From Rhodobacteraceae bacterium S2214 (GTDB taxonomy: Bacteria; Pseudomonadota; Alphaproteobacteria; Rhodobacterales; Rhodobacteraceae): a DNA stretch of 64,000 nt. The stretch spans positions 3,528,531 to 3,592,530 of the forward strand of contig CP081161.1 of NCBI GenBank assembly GCA_025141675.1, in the 5' to 3' direction. Below are positions 45,644 through 54,685 of this stretch, one piece after another. A program made the translations under genes and the position numbers. Each line of letters opens with the position of its first letter. Position 1 is the stretch's first letter. The notes beneath the pieces are model-generated. The model saw only the letters and a program-made list of their open reading frames with translations. It was not told where the DNA came from and did not search any database.

Positions 45644-46702
45644 ATGGAGGACTCACACGAAAAGTCGCACCAACCAACGCAGAAAAAGCTGGACGACGCG
45701 CGGAAGAAAGGTGAAATCCCTAGATCGCAAGAGGTTGGTGTCGCTCTAACTTATCTGTCGATGATCTTGGTGCTCTTCATTTTTGGCGCAACTATCATGA
45801 AGGAAACAACAGCCACGCTCAGTACGTTTTTTTCCCCAGCCTTGCTAGAACAACTAAATGCATCGCAATCGTCCAATCACAGCGTGATTAAAGAGAAGCT
45901 TCTGAGCGTTCTATCAAGAAATGCGCCATTCATACTGGGACCACTGATCGTCATTGTTCTTATGATAGCCGTTCAACGGTCAGCCATCTTCGTGGCGTCA
46001 AACATCGCGCCGAAGCTTGATCGTATTTCACCTGTTGCTGGCTTTAAGAAAAAGTTTGGTGCCAACGGAATTTTTGAATTCCTAAAAAGCTTCGTTAAAC
46101 TAGTTCTGTTTTCAGCGGCACTTACCGCATTAATTTTACCTTTGATAGATCACATTTCAAACCTGTCGCGACTAGACGGCCGGACAGGCATAAACTTCAT
46201 CTTCAACAAAGCGCTTATGTTGCTAATTGCGACAGGTATGATTGCGTCCGCAATCGCTGCAATTGATTACGTTTGGCAGGTTTCTCAATTTACGAAGAAG
46301 AACATGATGAGCTTTCAGGAGCTCAAAGACGAACATCGCGATGCAGAAGGGGATCCTCACTTCAAAAGTTTGCGTCGACAACGGGCTTTGGACATTGCAA
46401 CCAACAGAATGATACATGATGTTCCTAACGCTGATGTGGTAATCGTCAACCCGACACATTACGCTGTTGCCCTTGAATGGAATCCAACGAAATCAAACGC
46501 ACCAATTGTGGTAGCGAAGGGTATCGATGAAATCGCGTTAAAGATCAAACAAGTTGCAGAGTCCGCAGGCGTTCCAGTTCACATCGATATTCCGACAGCT
46601 CGACACCTTTCAACCATCGCGCAAATCGGCGACGAGGTGCCCGTTGACTTCTATCAGGCCGTCGCTGCCGCCATTCGTTTCGCGCAATCCGTTAAATATT
46701 AA
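45644..46702 (+). CDS. flhB: Flagellar export switch protein FlhB
   Basis: 352 residues. Four TM segments and a C-terminal cytoplasmic domain that cleaves itself at NPTH (residues 269-272), switching export from hook to filament substrates. The ELKDEHRDAEGDPHFKS block before it is the family signature. Starts directly after fliR stop (TGAATG). Confidence 0.96.
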   Translation: MEDSHEKSHQPTQKKLDDARKKGEIPRSQEVGVALTYLSMILVLFIFGATIMKETTATLSTFFSPALLEQLNASQSSNHSVIKEKLLSVLSRNAPFILGPLIVIVLMIAVQRSAIFVASNIAPKLDRISPVAGFKKKFGANGIFEFLKSFVKLVLFSAALTALILPLIDHISNLSRLDGRTGINFIFNKALMLLIATGMIASAIAAIDYVWQVSQFTKKNMMSFQELKDEHRDAEGDPHFKSLRRQRALDIATNRMIHDVPNADVVIVNPTHYAVALEWNPTKSNAPIVVAKGIDEIALKIKQVAESAGVPVHIDIPTARHLSTIAQIGDEVPVDFYQAVAAAIRFAQSVKY

Positions 46703-46708
46703 TAGATT

Positions 46709-47044
46709 ATGATTATGAGCAAGAACTTAAGAAAAATTCTGGAAATCTCTAGGCTTCAGTATCTTAGCGACCAAAACAAGTTAAGTTTGACCATTCAACG
46801 GTGCCAGGACCTACAGGACATGAACAGTCGGCTAGATGATAGCCGTCACCTTGGCGTGCAATCTTCGACAAGCTCGACGATCCAGAACCAAAGCTTCCAC
46901 TGGGGGCGTTGGATTGATCGCACGCAGGCAACAATTAACATGGAACGTTTCACCCTTACAGGACAAGAGGAAATCGCCCGAAACCGACTGAGTAAGTCCT
47001 ACGGTAGGTACCTTGCAATCAAGTCCATTGCGAAAGATAATTAA
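46709..47044 (+). CDS. Small coiled-coil protein after flhB
   Basis: 111 residues, helical, with Leu/Gln/Arg heptads in residues 5-45 and 75-105. Size and place (end of the flhB operon) recall FliJ-type export chaperones or other small flagellar proteins, but no family motif was recognised. Either ATG 46709 or ATG 46715 may be the start. It is convergent with the second FliL-like gene after 32 bases. Confidence 0.55.
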   Translation: MIMSKNLRKILEISRLQYLSDQNKLSLTIQRCQDLQDMNSRLDDSRHLGVQSSTSSTIQNQSFHWGRWIDRTQATINMERFTLTGQEEIARNRLSKSYGRYLAIKSIAKDN

Positions 47045-47076
47045 TACAAGGCTTATGTTGTTTAAGAGCTTTTAGG

Positions 47077-47589
47077 TTAAGGCACCTGACGAACAACGTC
47101 CAAAATCAGAACATCTGATACCCGACTTCCTGAGATGGATTGGGCGACAAGTAACAATTCCCGACGCAAAGTTTGCATAGTGGAAAATGCAGTGAAATTT
47201 CCATCGAAACCGCCATTGTTAGCATGGTTAAAAAGCGTTTGCAGAAAAGCCGCGCGCAACTTTGGTTCACCAAGCATGACCTCCTGCATAGTCCCTTCCG
47301 CCACCTCTAGGCCAATCGCCAAAACAACAATGGCGCTGACTTTACCATCGATCAGCAACGGCACAATGAATTGGTTGGTTAGGTCAATATATTCGACGCC
47401 CGATACTTCTAAACTCACAGCAGCTGGACTTTCTACCGCCGGCTCTTCGACACTATCCGTGCTTTCGTCTGTTGATGCTATTGCGGGTTCAGGTTCAGGT
47501 TCGGGGTCCGGCAATAGAAAGATTCCGGCCCCAACTCCGCCGCCTACGCCCAAAATCAAGCAAACGAGTGGTATCAATAACAGTTTCAT
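47077..47589 (-). CDS. Second FliL-like protein
   Basis: 170 residues. TM at residues 2-24 (LLLIPLVCLILGVGGGVGAG), an acidic Pro/Glu-rich linker (about 28-60) and a FliL-like periplasmic domain with YIDLTNQFIVPLLIDGKV and a C-terminal DVLILDVVRQVP. It is the last gene of the flgB...flgH block, in contrast to fliL 1 which leads another block. Two FliL-like proteins in one locus are unusual and may have separate roles around the stator or basal body. Confidence 0.75.
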   Translation of the reverse strand: MKLLLIPLVCLILGVGGGVGAGIFLLPDPEPEPEPAIASTDESTDSVEEPAVESPAAVSLEVSGVEYIDLTNQFIVPLLIDGKVSAIVVLAIGLEVAEGTMQEVMLGEPKLRAAFLQTLFNHANNGGFDGNFTAFSTMQTLRRELLLVAQSISGSRVSDVLILDVVRQVP

Positions 47590-47598
47590 GAGTACCTC

Positions 47599-48342
47599 TT
47601 AAAACGGTAGAATAGCTTCTAGTGCCTGCTGGCCATAGCGCGGTTGTTGCATGTCGGTAATCTGTCCTCTTCCTCCGTAGGAAATGCGCGCTGAGGCAAT
47701 CTTGTCATATGTGATTTCATTTTGACGGGTAATGTCGGCTGGACGCACGAACCCGGTCACTAGAAGCTCTCGTAATTCAAAATTTACACGCACTTCTTGA
47801 TTGCCAACGATGCTCAATACACCATTCGGCAAAACATCCACGACCGCAGCAGCGACTCTCAGCTCTAACTTTTCATTTCGGCTTACGCTTCCGTTGCCGT
47901 TTGACGAACTCTGCGAATTCACCGACACGGCACTCGCCAACGAGGCTCCTTCAGGAGCCGCATTATCGATGCGCTGCGGAAGGCCAAAAAGTTGTGGAAT
48001 CCCCAAATCTTGCGAGGCAGATCTCGCGCGGTCAGATGCATTTGAAATTTCGGCACTTTCGTCGATCTCAATGACCACCGTCAAAATGTCACCGGCTTCG
48101 ACAGCCCGTCGATCACCCAGCAGCGAACCTCTTTCCCTAGACCAGAGCGATGCCGACGTTACATTTCGCATGCCAGCCGGAGGAAGTCGGTTCGGGCTTG
48201 GAAACGCTGCAAACGCCGAACGTTCTTGCGTTGCGTTTGGGTTGGTAAGTGGTGGGGCGCTTGCGATTGGTGTGGATGAACATGCCGCGAAGAGAAAAAA
48301 TGTGGCAAGGGCGTGCAAAATTGGAATTTTATTGCAAAACAT
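47599..48342 (-). CDS. flgH: Flagellar L-ring protein FlgH
   Basis: About 247 residues. Lipoprotein signal with the Cys in FLFAACSS (about residue 21). Typical SLWSRERGSLLGDRRAVEAGDILTVVIEIDESA and the C-terminal GRGQITDMQQPRYGQQALEAILPF. ATG 48342 has AGGGGG six bases upstream and overlaps the flgA end by 14 bases. The P-ring gene flgI is not in the window. Confidence 0.93.
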   Translation of the reverse strand: MFCNKIPILHALATFFLFAACSSTPIASAPPLTNPNATQERSAFAAFPSPNRLPPAGMRNVTSASLWSRERGSLLGDRRAVEAGDILTVVIEIDESAEISNASDRARSASQDLGIPQLFGLPQRIDNAAPEGASLASAVSVNSQSSSNGNGSVSRNEKLELRVAAAVVDVLPNGVLSIVGNQEVRVNFELRELLVTGFVRPADITRQNEITYDKIASARISYGGRGQITDMQQPRYGQQALEAILPF

Positions 48343-48745
48343 GAGCAACCCCCTCTGCATCGACTTTTGCGGTTACTAGAGAGCGCGACGCGAGGTTCAT
48401 GACACGTACAATATCTCCGGGGCCCGCCCGCCCCATCGCACGGCCGTCGGTCCTAATGACCAACCCACTACGACGAAAAACAAGCTGAACCAGTTGGTTG
48501 CGCTCAACAACCGCCGGGACGCCTATATCTGAAGTCAATATCGGGCGCCCCGCGAATAGCGCTTTGCGCGCCTCCATTCCGATGACCAGATTGGGGTCTT
48601 GGATGCCGCTAGGCGCGGAAACATCTCGCAATTGTATATCATCGGCCGAAATAACCGCATTTGCAGGGATTACACGAGTAGCAACCAAGACATCTGCATT
48701 GGCGATAGAAGCACTAAAGGTGAGCCAAACCAACACTCTAATCAT
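48329..48745 (-). CDS. flgA: P-ring assembly chaperone FlgA
   Basis: 138 residues, shorter than the E. coli protein (about 219) but usual for alphaproteobacteria. Signal MIRVLVWLTFSASIANA, then an SAF domain (VIPANAVISADDIQLRDV, MEARKALFAGRPIL) and a C-terminal VRVMNLASRSLVTAKVDAEG. It assists assembly of FlgI. It overlaps the flgG end by four bases and the flgH start. Confidence 0.85.
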   Translation of the reverse strand: MIRVLVWLTFSASIANADVLVATRVIPANAVISADDIQLRDVSAPSGIQDPNLVIGMEARKALFAGRPILTSDIGVPAVVERNQLVQLVFRRSGLVIRTDGRAMGRAGPGDIVRVMNLASRSLVTAKVDAEGVAHVLQ

Positions 48746-49527
48746 CGGATTTGCACCGTTGCACCAAGCATCTGGTCGGCTGCAGAGATGACCTTAGAGT
48801 TGAGCTCGTACCCCCGCTGGGCCTCGATCAAGTCGGTCACTTCTTTGACTGGGTCAACCGAGCTTTCTTCAACGTAGCCTTGCCGGAAAGTGCCAAGACC
48901 ATCGACACCAGGCGCGGAGATGGTCGGGGGGCCAGACGCTGGGCTCTCCACAAAATTGTTAGACCCGATCGCCTCAAGTCCCTTGGGATTTGTGAAACCT
49001 GCAAGATTCAACTGGCCTAATTGTTCCGGTTCGACACGATCATTGAAGAATGCGTAAACTTCACCATCGGCATTGATCGAAATCGACTGGGCCTCTTGCG
49101 GAATCGTAATATTGGGGACAACCGGATAACCATCCGTTGTCACAATCAGCCCATCACCTGTGCGTTTCAGACCGCCGTCACGCGTATATGCGGCTGTCCC
49201 ATTCGGGAGCGTGACCTCAAGATATCCACGCCCTTCGATCGCAACATCTAGATCCCCGCCGGTTTGTGCGACGGTACCTTGCGCCAAGATCATCGAGACG
49301 GCTGTTGGTCGCACCCCCAGACCCATTTGAATACCTGTCGGCAGAACAGTTCCATCTGTCGCGTTTATCGTCCCGGGTCGGGCAACCTGTTGATAATGAA
49401 GGTCCGCAAACTCTGCACGCCGTGCGTTGTAGCCAGTCGTATTCATGTTCGCGAGGTTGTTTGAAATCACTTCAACCCGAGTTTGTTGAGCCGCCATACC
49501 AGCAGCCGCAATCTGTAGTGCTCGCAT
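48742..49527 (-). CDS. flgG: Flagellar distal rod protein FlgG
   Basis: 261 residues, typical length. N-terminal ISNNLANMNTTGYNARRAEF is the rod/hook signature, and the C-terminal VTDLIEAQRGYELNSKVISA block closes it. The mid-part GRGYLEVTLPNGTAAYTRDGGLKR is the FlgG-type central domain. It is 12 bases after flgF. Confidence 0.95.
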   Translation of the reverse strand: MRALQIAAAGMAAQQTRVEVISNNLANMNTTGYNARRAEFADLHYQQVARPGTINATDGTVLPTGIQMGLGVRPTAVSMILAQGTVAQTGGDLDVAIEGRGYLEVTLPNGTAAYTRDGGLKRTGDGLIVTTDGYPVVPNITIPQEAQSISINADGEVYAFFNDRVEPEQLGQLNLAGFTNPKGLEAIGSNNFVESPASGPPTISAPGVDGLGTFRQGYVEESSVDPVKEVTDLIEAQRGYELNSKVISAADQMLGATVQIR

Positions 49528-49539
49528 CTTAATACTCCT

Positions 49540-50259
49540 TTAGCGACCTAACGCCTGCATGACGGCGCGGATACGCTCGTCTTCTTTGTCCAAGAAACTT
49601 TGGCCCAACTCGTAGGAACGTTGCACTTCAATCATCCGCGCAATTTCTTGCGTGGGATTTACATTTGACCCTTCAAGAAAACCCTGAACAACTCGCGCCT
49701 CTTGTGCCGGATCAAACCCGTCAGGGGCTTCGAAACGCGTACCGCCTTCGCGGATCAATCCGAGTGGATTCGTAGGGACGACAACACCAATCTGCCCAAC
49801 CAACTGACCACCCGCGCTGATTACGCCATCCGCCCCGATGCCGACCGGGCCGGCACCGGTTGGAACAAACACTGGCGCACCGCCGGCATCCAGCACCGGA
49901 AAGCCATCAGCATCCACCAAGTCGCCGTTCGCATTTGGCGTAAAGTGACCCGCACGCGTCAGACGTTCCCCGGCCGGCGTCTGGACGAGAAAAAAACCTT
50001 CGCCTTCGATAGCCAAATCAAATGTCGCATTGGTCTGTTTCAGTACCCCTTGCGCATCATTGGTTTCCCGAACGCGCGCGCTCGCCATCGATAGGGAATC
50101 GTGATCATTGCTGAGAACGTTGACGTATTCGGAAAAGACCACGCCTTCCGCACGAAATCCTGTCGTAGATGCGTTCGCGATATTATTGGCAACGACACGC
50201 AATTCATTCGCCAATCCGGACTGGCGGGTAAGCGCAGCATAGGTCGCATTATCCATCAC
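49540..50259 (-). CDS. flgF: Flagellar proximal rod protein FlgF
   Basis: 239 residues. N-terminal VVANNIANASTTGFRAEGVVF and C-terminal ARMIEVQRSYELGQSFLD are the rod signatures. A shorter central part than in FlgG. Overlaps fliQ by one base. Confidence 0.92.
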   Translation of the reverse strand: MMDNATYAALTRQSGLANELRVVANNIANASTTGFRAEGVVFSEYVNVLSNDHDSLSMASARVRETNDAQGVLKQTNATFDLAIEGEGFFLVQTPAGERLTRAGHFTPNANGDLVDADGFPVLDAGGAPVFVPTGAGPVGIGADGVISAGGQLVGQIGVVVPTNPLGLIREGGTRFEAPDGFDPAQEARVVQGFLEGSNVNPTQEIARMIEVQRSYELGQSFLDKEDERIRAVMQALGR

Positions 50260-50528
50260 TAACCTCCGATTATGACGGGCATCAAAGTCGCCTGAAAAAA
50301 GCTAACAAGTGTTTCTGACATGAACCCCATCGTCCCCCAAAAGACCGCTACGATTGCGCCAAGTTTCGGCACAAAGGTCAGCGTCATTTCTTGAATTGAC
50401 GTCAGCGCTTGGAACAGGCCAATGACAAGCCCGACCGTCAACGCAACTGTCAAAATCGGAATTGACACGACAAAGGCAGTCCAAAGGCCAGCTCTCAACG
50501 TGTCATAAAACAGGGCTTCGGACATCAT
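50259..50528 (-). CDS. fliQ: Flagellar export gate protein FliQ
   Basis: 89 residues. Two TM segments, AFVVSIPILTVALTVGLVIG and KLGAIVAVFWGTMGF. Overlaps the fliE stop (TGATG-type). Together with FliP and FliR it forms the export pore; the genes are split among three blocks here. Confidence 0.93.
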   Translation of the reverse strand: MMSEALFYDTLRAGLWTAFVVSIPILTVALTVGLVIGLFQALTSIQEMTLTFVPKLGAIVAVFWGTMGFMSETLVSFFQATLMPVIIGG

Positions 50529-50812
50529 CAGATCGGCATCCGCAGCAGTTCTTGATATGCTTCTACAACCTTGTCCCTCACGGCCACGACAGATTGAACG
50601 GCAAGTTCCGTCTGCGCCAAGGCCTGTACCAACGAATGGGGGTCCGCACCGGTTGTCATCGCAGAGACCGCCGTCGCTTCGCTTTGTTGCAGCGTAGAGA
50701 TGAAGTCCTTTGCTGTGTCGAAAACTACGCCTCCTGCCGCAGCGGGGTCAGCGCCTGTGACGGCTTTGGTCGCAGCATAATTCTGAGCGGCGACTGTGTT
50801 TCGAATATCCAT
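50528..50812 (-). CDS. fliE: Flagellar hook-basal body adaptor FliE
   Basis: 94 residues. Adaptor between the MS ring and rod. Key blocks: AAAGGVVFDTAKDFISTLQQSEATAV and the ending LAVQSVVAVRDKVVEAYQELLRM. 12 bases downstream of flgC. Confidence 0.9.
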   Translation of the reverse strand: MDIRNTVAAQNYAATKAVTGADPAAAGGVVFDTAKDFISTLQQSEATAVSAMTTGADPHSLVQALAQTELAVQSVVAVRDKVVEAYQELLRMPI

Positions 50813-50824
50813 TCTGACTATTCC

Positions 50825-51217
50825 TTATCTTCTGAGCAAATCCATGAGTGAAGTCGACATTTGTCGAACTTGATCGAACATTTTGAGGTTCGCCTCGTAG
50901 CTTCGTTGCGCTTCGCGGGCGTCTGCAATTTCAATGAGAAGATTCACATTTGATCCATCGTAAAAGCCGTTCTCATCTGCCAAATGATGGTTCGGATCAA
51001 AAACGCGATTGAGGTTACTCTGGTCGAGCCGGACGTTGCCAATTTCGACCGTTCCTTGATCAGGCCCGCGTAACGTTTCTTCGAACGATACTGTTTTTCG
51101 GCGATATCCGGGCGTATCGGTATTCGCGATGTTTTCGGAAACATGGCGTAAACGGCTCGCCTGCGCTTTCATGCCACTTGATGCGACGGACATCGCTTCT
51201 GAAAAGTCATACGCCAT
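50825..51217 (-). CDS. flgC: Flagellar proximal rod protein FlgC
   Basis: 130 residues. N-terminal HVSENIANTDTPGYRRKTVSF and C-terminal LIEIADAREAQRSYEANLKMF are diagnostic. Follows flgB by 3 bases. Confidence 0.95.
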   Translation of the reverse strand: MAYDFSEAMSVASSGMKAQASRLRHVSENIANTDTPGYRRKTVSFEETLRGPDQGTVEIGNVRLDQSNLNRVFDPNHHLADENGFYDGSNVNLLIEIADAREAQRSYEANLKMFDQVRQMSTSLMDLLRR

Positions 51218-51220
51218 TAC

Positions 51221-51604
51221 TTAGCGCCCCAACGTTGCACGGATGACTGTCAGGCCGTGGCGATAAATCGCGAGCGCGCGTGAATGCTCTCGTGTGACTT
51301 CAACAGAGTGGAGCATTTCATCTTCGATCGAAACAGAGTTTCCGTTGGGTGAAGGTTCCGCAGCGGACTCTGTCACTCTTGCGATTACCGTCGCTTTGAT
51401 GTCGCCGTGCAAATGATTGGATCGCGTCATCTTCATCGCGCCGACGCCGCTGTTTTTGACAGCTTCCGAAAATGACGGGACCTGCAATGCGCGAAATCCC
51501 GGCGTGTCTGCGTTAGCAATGTTTTGTGCGACGACGGCCTGACGGCTTCCGGCATGTCGCGCTATTGCGCCGGATGTCTGAAATAATTCCAGATTTTGAT
51601 ACAT
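51221..51604 (-). CDS. flgB: Flagellar proximal rod protein FlgB
   Basis: 127 residues. N-terminal VVAQNIANADTPGFRALQVPSF is the rod signature, and a C-terminal region EDEMLHSVEVTREHSRALAIY fits FlgB. First gene of the block flgB-flgC-fliE-fliQ-flgF-flgG-flgA-flgH-fliL2. It is divergent from fliI over 82 bases; a GATTC methylation site is at 51646-51650. Confidence 0.93.
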   Translation of the reverse strand: MYQNLELFQTSGAIARHAGSRQAVVAQNIANADTPGFRALQVPSFSEAVKNSGVGAMKMTRSNHLHGDIKATVIARVTESAAEPSPNGNSVSIEDEMLHSVEVTREHSRALAIYRHGLTVIRATLGR

Positions 51605-51686
51605 CGGGGTTCTCCCTCGTGTGACTTCAACGAAGCTTTAACGGTGATTCCTTAAAAAGAAGTTGTCTCAAATCCAAAGGATCACG

Positions 51687-53009
51687 ATGAACAATACATT
51701 TCTCGACAACGTCGCTCACGCCATTCAGACGCTGACGCCAACGCATCCCATTGGAAGAATTGCAGAAATTAGCGGATCAGCGGTTCAAGTTTCCGGACTT
51801 TCGCAACTTGCGGGGCTTGGCGATCCGATTTCGATATTGTCGGGGGAACGGCGCGTAAATGGCGAAATCATCCGCATGACCAATGGCAAAGTTCACGTTC
51901 TCGTCGACGATGACTTAGAAGGCGTCAAATTGGGCGACCGTGTGCAACTCAATCAACCCGTCCGTTTCGCGCCTGACGACAGCTGGATCGGAAGGGTCAT
52001 CGATCCAGACGGTCACCCTCTGGATGGGCTGCCGCTCGTACGGGGCACGCAAATTGCATCTTTACGTCGTGCTCCACCACCGGCACATGCCCGACGGCAA
52101 ATGGGCAAACGATTAGAAACGTCGCTCGCGGTTTTTAACACCTTCTTGCCTTTAGTCAGAGGACAAAGGATCGGCCTTTTTGCAGGTTCCGGTGTCGGTA
52201 AATCGACGTTGATCGCGGATCTCGCCAGAAGTATTTCTGCTGATCTGATTGTCATCGCGCTCATAGGCGAACGCGGGCGAGAACTTGTACACTTTCTCGA
52301 GAATGTTCTTGGGCCCGAGGGGATGAAACGCGCAATCGTCGTCGCTGCGACCTCTGATAGGGCACCTCAGTTACGGTACCGTTGCGCACTTGCTGCAATG
52401 GCGGTTGCTGAACACTTTAGAGAAAAGGGAATGCATGTTGTGCTGTTTGCCGATTCAGTGACCCGGTTTTGCGAAGCACATCGAGAAATTGCCGTTGCAG
52501 CTGGTGAACCAACTTCATTAAGAGGCTTTCCAACATCAATGGTCCCTATAGTCGCCAATCTGTGCGAAAGAGCGGGGCCCGGAACAGAAACGTCCGGAGA
52601 TATTACAGCTATTTTCTCTGTATTGGTCGCCGGATCCGACATGGAAGAACCTATTGCCGATATCTTACGAGGGATTTTAGATGGTCACGTTGTGATGGAC
52701 CGAGAAATAGCAGAAAAAGGACGTTTCCCAGCGATTGACGTACTGCGGTCCGTCTCTAGATCCCTGCCCGCGGCTGCGGAACGGCATGAAAATGCCCTGA
52801 TCGCAAGGGCGCGAGAACACATGAGTAATTACAAGAACGCCGAACTAATGATTCAAGCAGGCCTCTATGTGAAGGGATCAGACAAAAAAGTTGATGAGGC
52901 GATTGAGTACCATGAAGGCCTCGAAACTTATCTGGCTGTTCGGGACAACCGAGGGGGTTCTCAACATTTCGAAGCATTGAAGCGCACGATGCCCAACATC
53001 ACACCTTAG
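51687..53009 (+). CDS. fliI: Flagellar export ATPase FliI
   Basis: About 440 residues. P-loop GLFAGSGVGKSTLIADL (around residues 158-174), the Walker B strand VVLFADSVTRFCEAHR, and the F1/V-type ATPase signature PSRRGFPTSMVP-like segment (SLRGFPTSMVP). It energises substrate unfolding with FliH. ATG 51687 has AAAGGATCACG; a TTG at 51663 has no ribosome site and adds eight residues not needed. Stands alone as a plus-strand gene between two minus-strand blocks. Confidence 0.95.
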   Translation: MNNTFLDNVAHAIQTLTPTHPIGRIAEISGSAVQVSGLSQLAGLGDPISILSGERRVNGEIIRMTNGKVHVLVDDDLEGVKLGDRVQLNQPVRFAPDDSWIGRVIDPDGHPLDGLPLVRGTQIASLRRAPPPAHARRQMGKRLETSLAVFNTFLPLVRGQRIGLFAGSGVGKSTLIADLARSISADLIVIALIGERGRELVHFLENVLGPEGMKRAIVVAATSDRAPQLRYRCALAAMAVAEHFREKGMHVVLFADSVTRFCEAHREIAVAAGEPTSLRGFPTSMVPIVANLCERAGPGTETSGDITAIFSVLVAGSDMEEPIADILRGILDGHVVMDREIAEKGRFPAIDVLRSVSRSLPAAAERHENALIARAREHMSNYKNAELMIQAGLYVKGSDKKVDEAIEYHEGLETYLAVRDNRGGSQHFEALKRTMPNITP

Positions 53010-53018
53010 ACGCCCCGT

Positions 53019-53810
53019 CTATTGGTTACCCAACAGTGTCAGCGCAATACTTCCGCTTGATATTCCGGCGCCAGCACTGACGGACGATCGGATTAAGAAC
53101 AAGCGTATCATTTTTTCTTGAAGCTCGTCCGAGTTGAACTCATTTACATCATCTGTTCCAAATATGGTTTCAGCGCGGTCTTTAAATGTCTCAAGTTGTT
53201 GATCAATATCTACGCTCGCTATTTCGCTTGGCAAACCTAAAGCAGTTTGAACGACCTCACGTAGGGGCGCATTGCCTAGCAGCGAAAACCACTGCGCGTC
53301 GGTCGAACTAGCCGAAGATGTTACATCATCGATCGCCTTATCCACATTAAGAACCAGTCGGAGCTGGTTATCCTGTTCTCCAACAGCGGCCTCAAAAGAT
53401 TGCCGCTGATACCTGTCAATAATGCTGTCGGAAACAACAGAAGTCGCCGTCAGCGGAATCGAAAAGTCGCCAAAACCAAACGCCCTCGAAAATTCGGCAT
53501 ATCGGCTGTCCGACAACTTGTTTGCTAGCGCACCATCGTCAATTGTACCCTCTTCCAATATTTTTTGAATAAAGTACTTATTGTCCAGATCATCTGATAG
53601 ACCGAATGCGCCCAAAGCAACTGAAAGCATTTCGCGGTCATTAACTAACTGTTCCGCTGTTCGCACATCCGATATGTTTTCTCTAAAATAGTCAGTAGCT
53701 CTTTTAACAGGGAAACTTTCGTCAAAAGATTCCTGCTGTTCCTCCAAAGTACGTTCTAAGAACAACCATCCTGCGTAACTGCCCGCCGGAACAATAGGTT
53801 GAAAAGTCAT
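53019..53810 (-). CDS. DUF1217 flagellar-locus protein
   Basis: 263 residues. Fits the DUF1217 family, found mostly in flagellar loci of alphaproteobacteria and unstudied. Mostly alpha-helical with repeated short helices such as RYAEFSRAFGFGDF and DRYQRQSFEAAVGEQDNQ; no signal or TM. The start overlaps flbT by four bases. Its position after flbT hints at a role in filament assembly or regulation, but this is only by context. Confidence 0.8.
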   Translation of the reverse strand: MTFQPIVPAGSYAGWLFLERTLEEQQESFDESFPVKRATDYFRENISDVRTAEQLVNDREMLSVALGAFGLSDDLDNKYFIQKILEEGTIDDGALANKLSDSRYAEFSRAFGFGDFSIPLTATSVVSDSIIDRYQRQSFEAAVGEQDNQLRLVLNVDKAIDDVTSSASSTDAQWFSLLGNAPLREVVQTALGLPSEIASVDIDQQLETFKDRAETIFGTDDVNEFNSDELQEKMIRLFLIRSSVSAGAGISSGSIALTLLGNQ

Positions 53811-54211
53811 TGCGAATGCACCGCAAGCAACCGTGCTTCCCTCGGAAGCAGCGCGCGCAACGCCTTCAATCCCCGATAAAAATCATTTTGGGTGATTGCA
53901 TCTGTGGCCGCTGATAGTTGCTCCCGGCTATCAGGGTCTCTCAGAGCCTGGCTAAGCTGCTCTATGCCGTTCAGAATTTGTATTTTCGCCTCATCGACCG
54001 AGGCGTCTCCTGACAAAATGAGCTGTGCGACATAACATACTCTTCGAACAGGCGTGTTAACTTCATCCGGCCGCAGCGCGTCGCGAAGGCGCAATATATT
54101 TGCATTCGGGGTTAGAATTGACAGTCGACTGCGTCTATCACCATTTTCGATGACCGCGCCGTTCACCAAAACACGTTCTTTGGGGTTAAGTTTTAATACC
54201 AACCCGGACAT
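53807..54211 (-). CDS. flbT: Flagellin mRNA regulator FlbT
   Basis: 134 residues. In Caulobacter FlbT binds flagellin mRNA and promotes its decay before hook completion. Conserved blocks LVLKLNPKERVLVNGAVIENG and RVCYVAQLILSGD are clear. Directly after flaF. Confidence 0.92.
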   Translation of the reverse strand: MSGLVLKLNPKERVLVNGAVIENGDRRSRLSILTPNANILRLRDALRPDEVNTPVRRVCYVAQLILSGDASVDEAKIQILNGIEQLSQALRDPDSREQLSAATDAITQNDFYRGLKALRALLPREARLLAVHSQ

Positions 54212-54586
54212 CTAATTACTCTGCCCAATGTTCAACCCGCGCATAATCGAGGTATTTATCTCGACAAGAGCCTCAGCAGTTGCGTCACCTCGCAGTACCT
54301 TTGCAGTATGTAAATCTGTGAACTCCGCTAGATAGAAGATTTGCGCTCTTAACGTAGGTGATAAATCATTCTTCGCGCCCGCAACATCAGTGGCTAACAA
54401 ATTCCACAGCTGCCTATTTTTACTGAGTGCGTCAACAAATGCGGGGAAATCACTTTCACGGCGAACTGCGGCTAAGCGAAGCTTAGCGGTAATTTTCCCG
54501 ATGACCTGCGCTTCGATACTGCGCTCAGATTTCAAAGGATTGTTGGTGGGGGCATAAGCCTGCCGAGCAAGTTCAACTGCGTTCAC
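54212..54586 (-). CDS. flaF: Flagellin synthesis activator FlaF
   Basis: About 124 residues. GTG at 54586 has AAGGA six bases upstream, giving MNAVELARQAY, the common FlaF start. FlaF opposes FlbT and is needed for flagellin production. Blocks: ERSIEAQVIGKITAKL and FTDLHTAKVLRG. It is the first gene after flagellin, separated by a hairpin. Confidence 0.88.
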   Translation of the reverse strand: MNAVELARQAYAPTNNPLKSERSIEAQVIGKITAKLRLAAVRRESDFPAFVDALSKNRQLWNLLATDVAGAKNDLSPTLRAQIFYLAEFTDLHTAKVLRGDATAEALVEINTSIMRGLNIGQSN

Positions 54587-54646
54587 GGTAGGTCCTTCCG
54601 ATACGAAACGAAGCGGCAAACGGCGCTACCGCTTCCGACTATTGAA

Positions 54647-54675
54647 AGGGGGGGGCGACAGATCGCCCCTCCCCA
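54647..54675 (-). terminator. GC-rich hairpin between flagellin and flaF
   Basis: GGGGCGA (54652-54658) pairs with TCGCCCC (54663-54669), with extra G-C pairs outside. Only a weak T-run follows on the minus strand, so partial read-through into flaF-flbT is possible. Confidence 0.6.
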
Positions 54676-54685
54676 TACCATTCAG

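Noticed and set aside
51637..51656. TTAA ... TTAA pair in the flgB-fliI gap as a CtrA site
   Set aside because: The spacing is ten bases, not the seven of the consensus.
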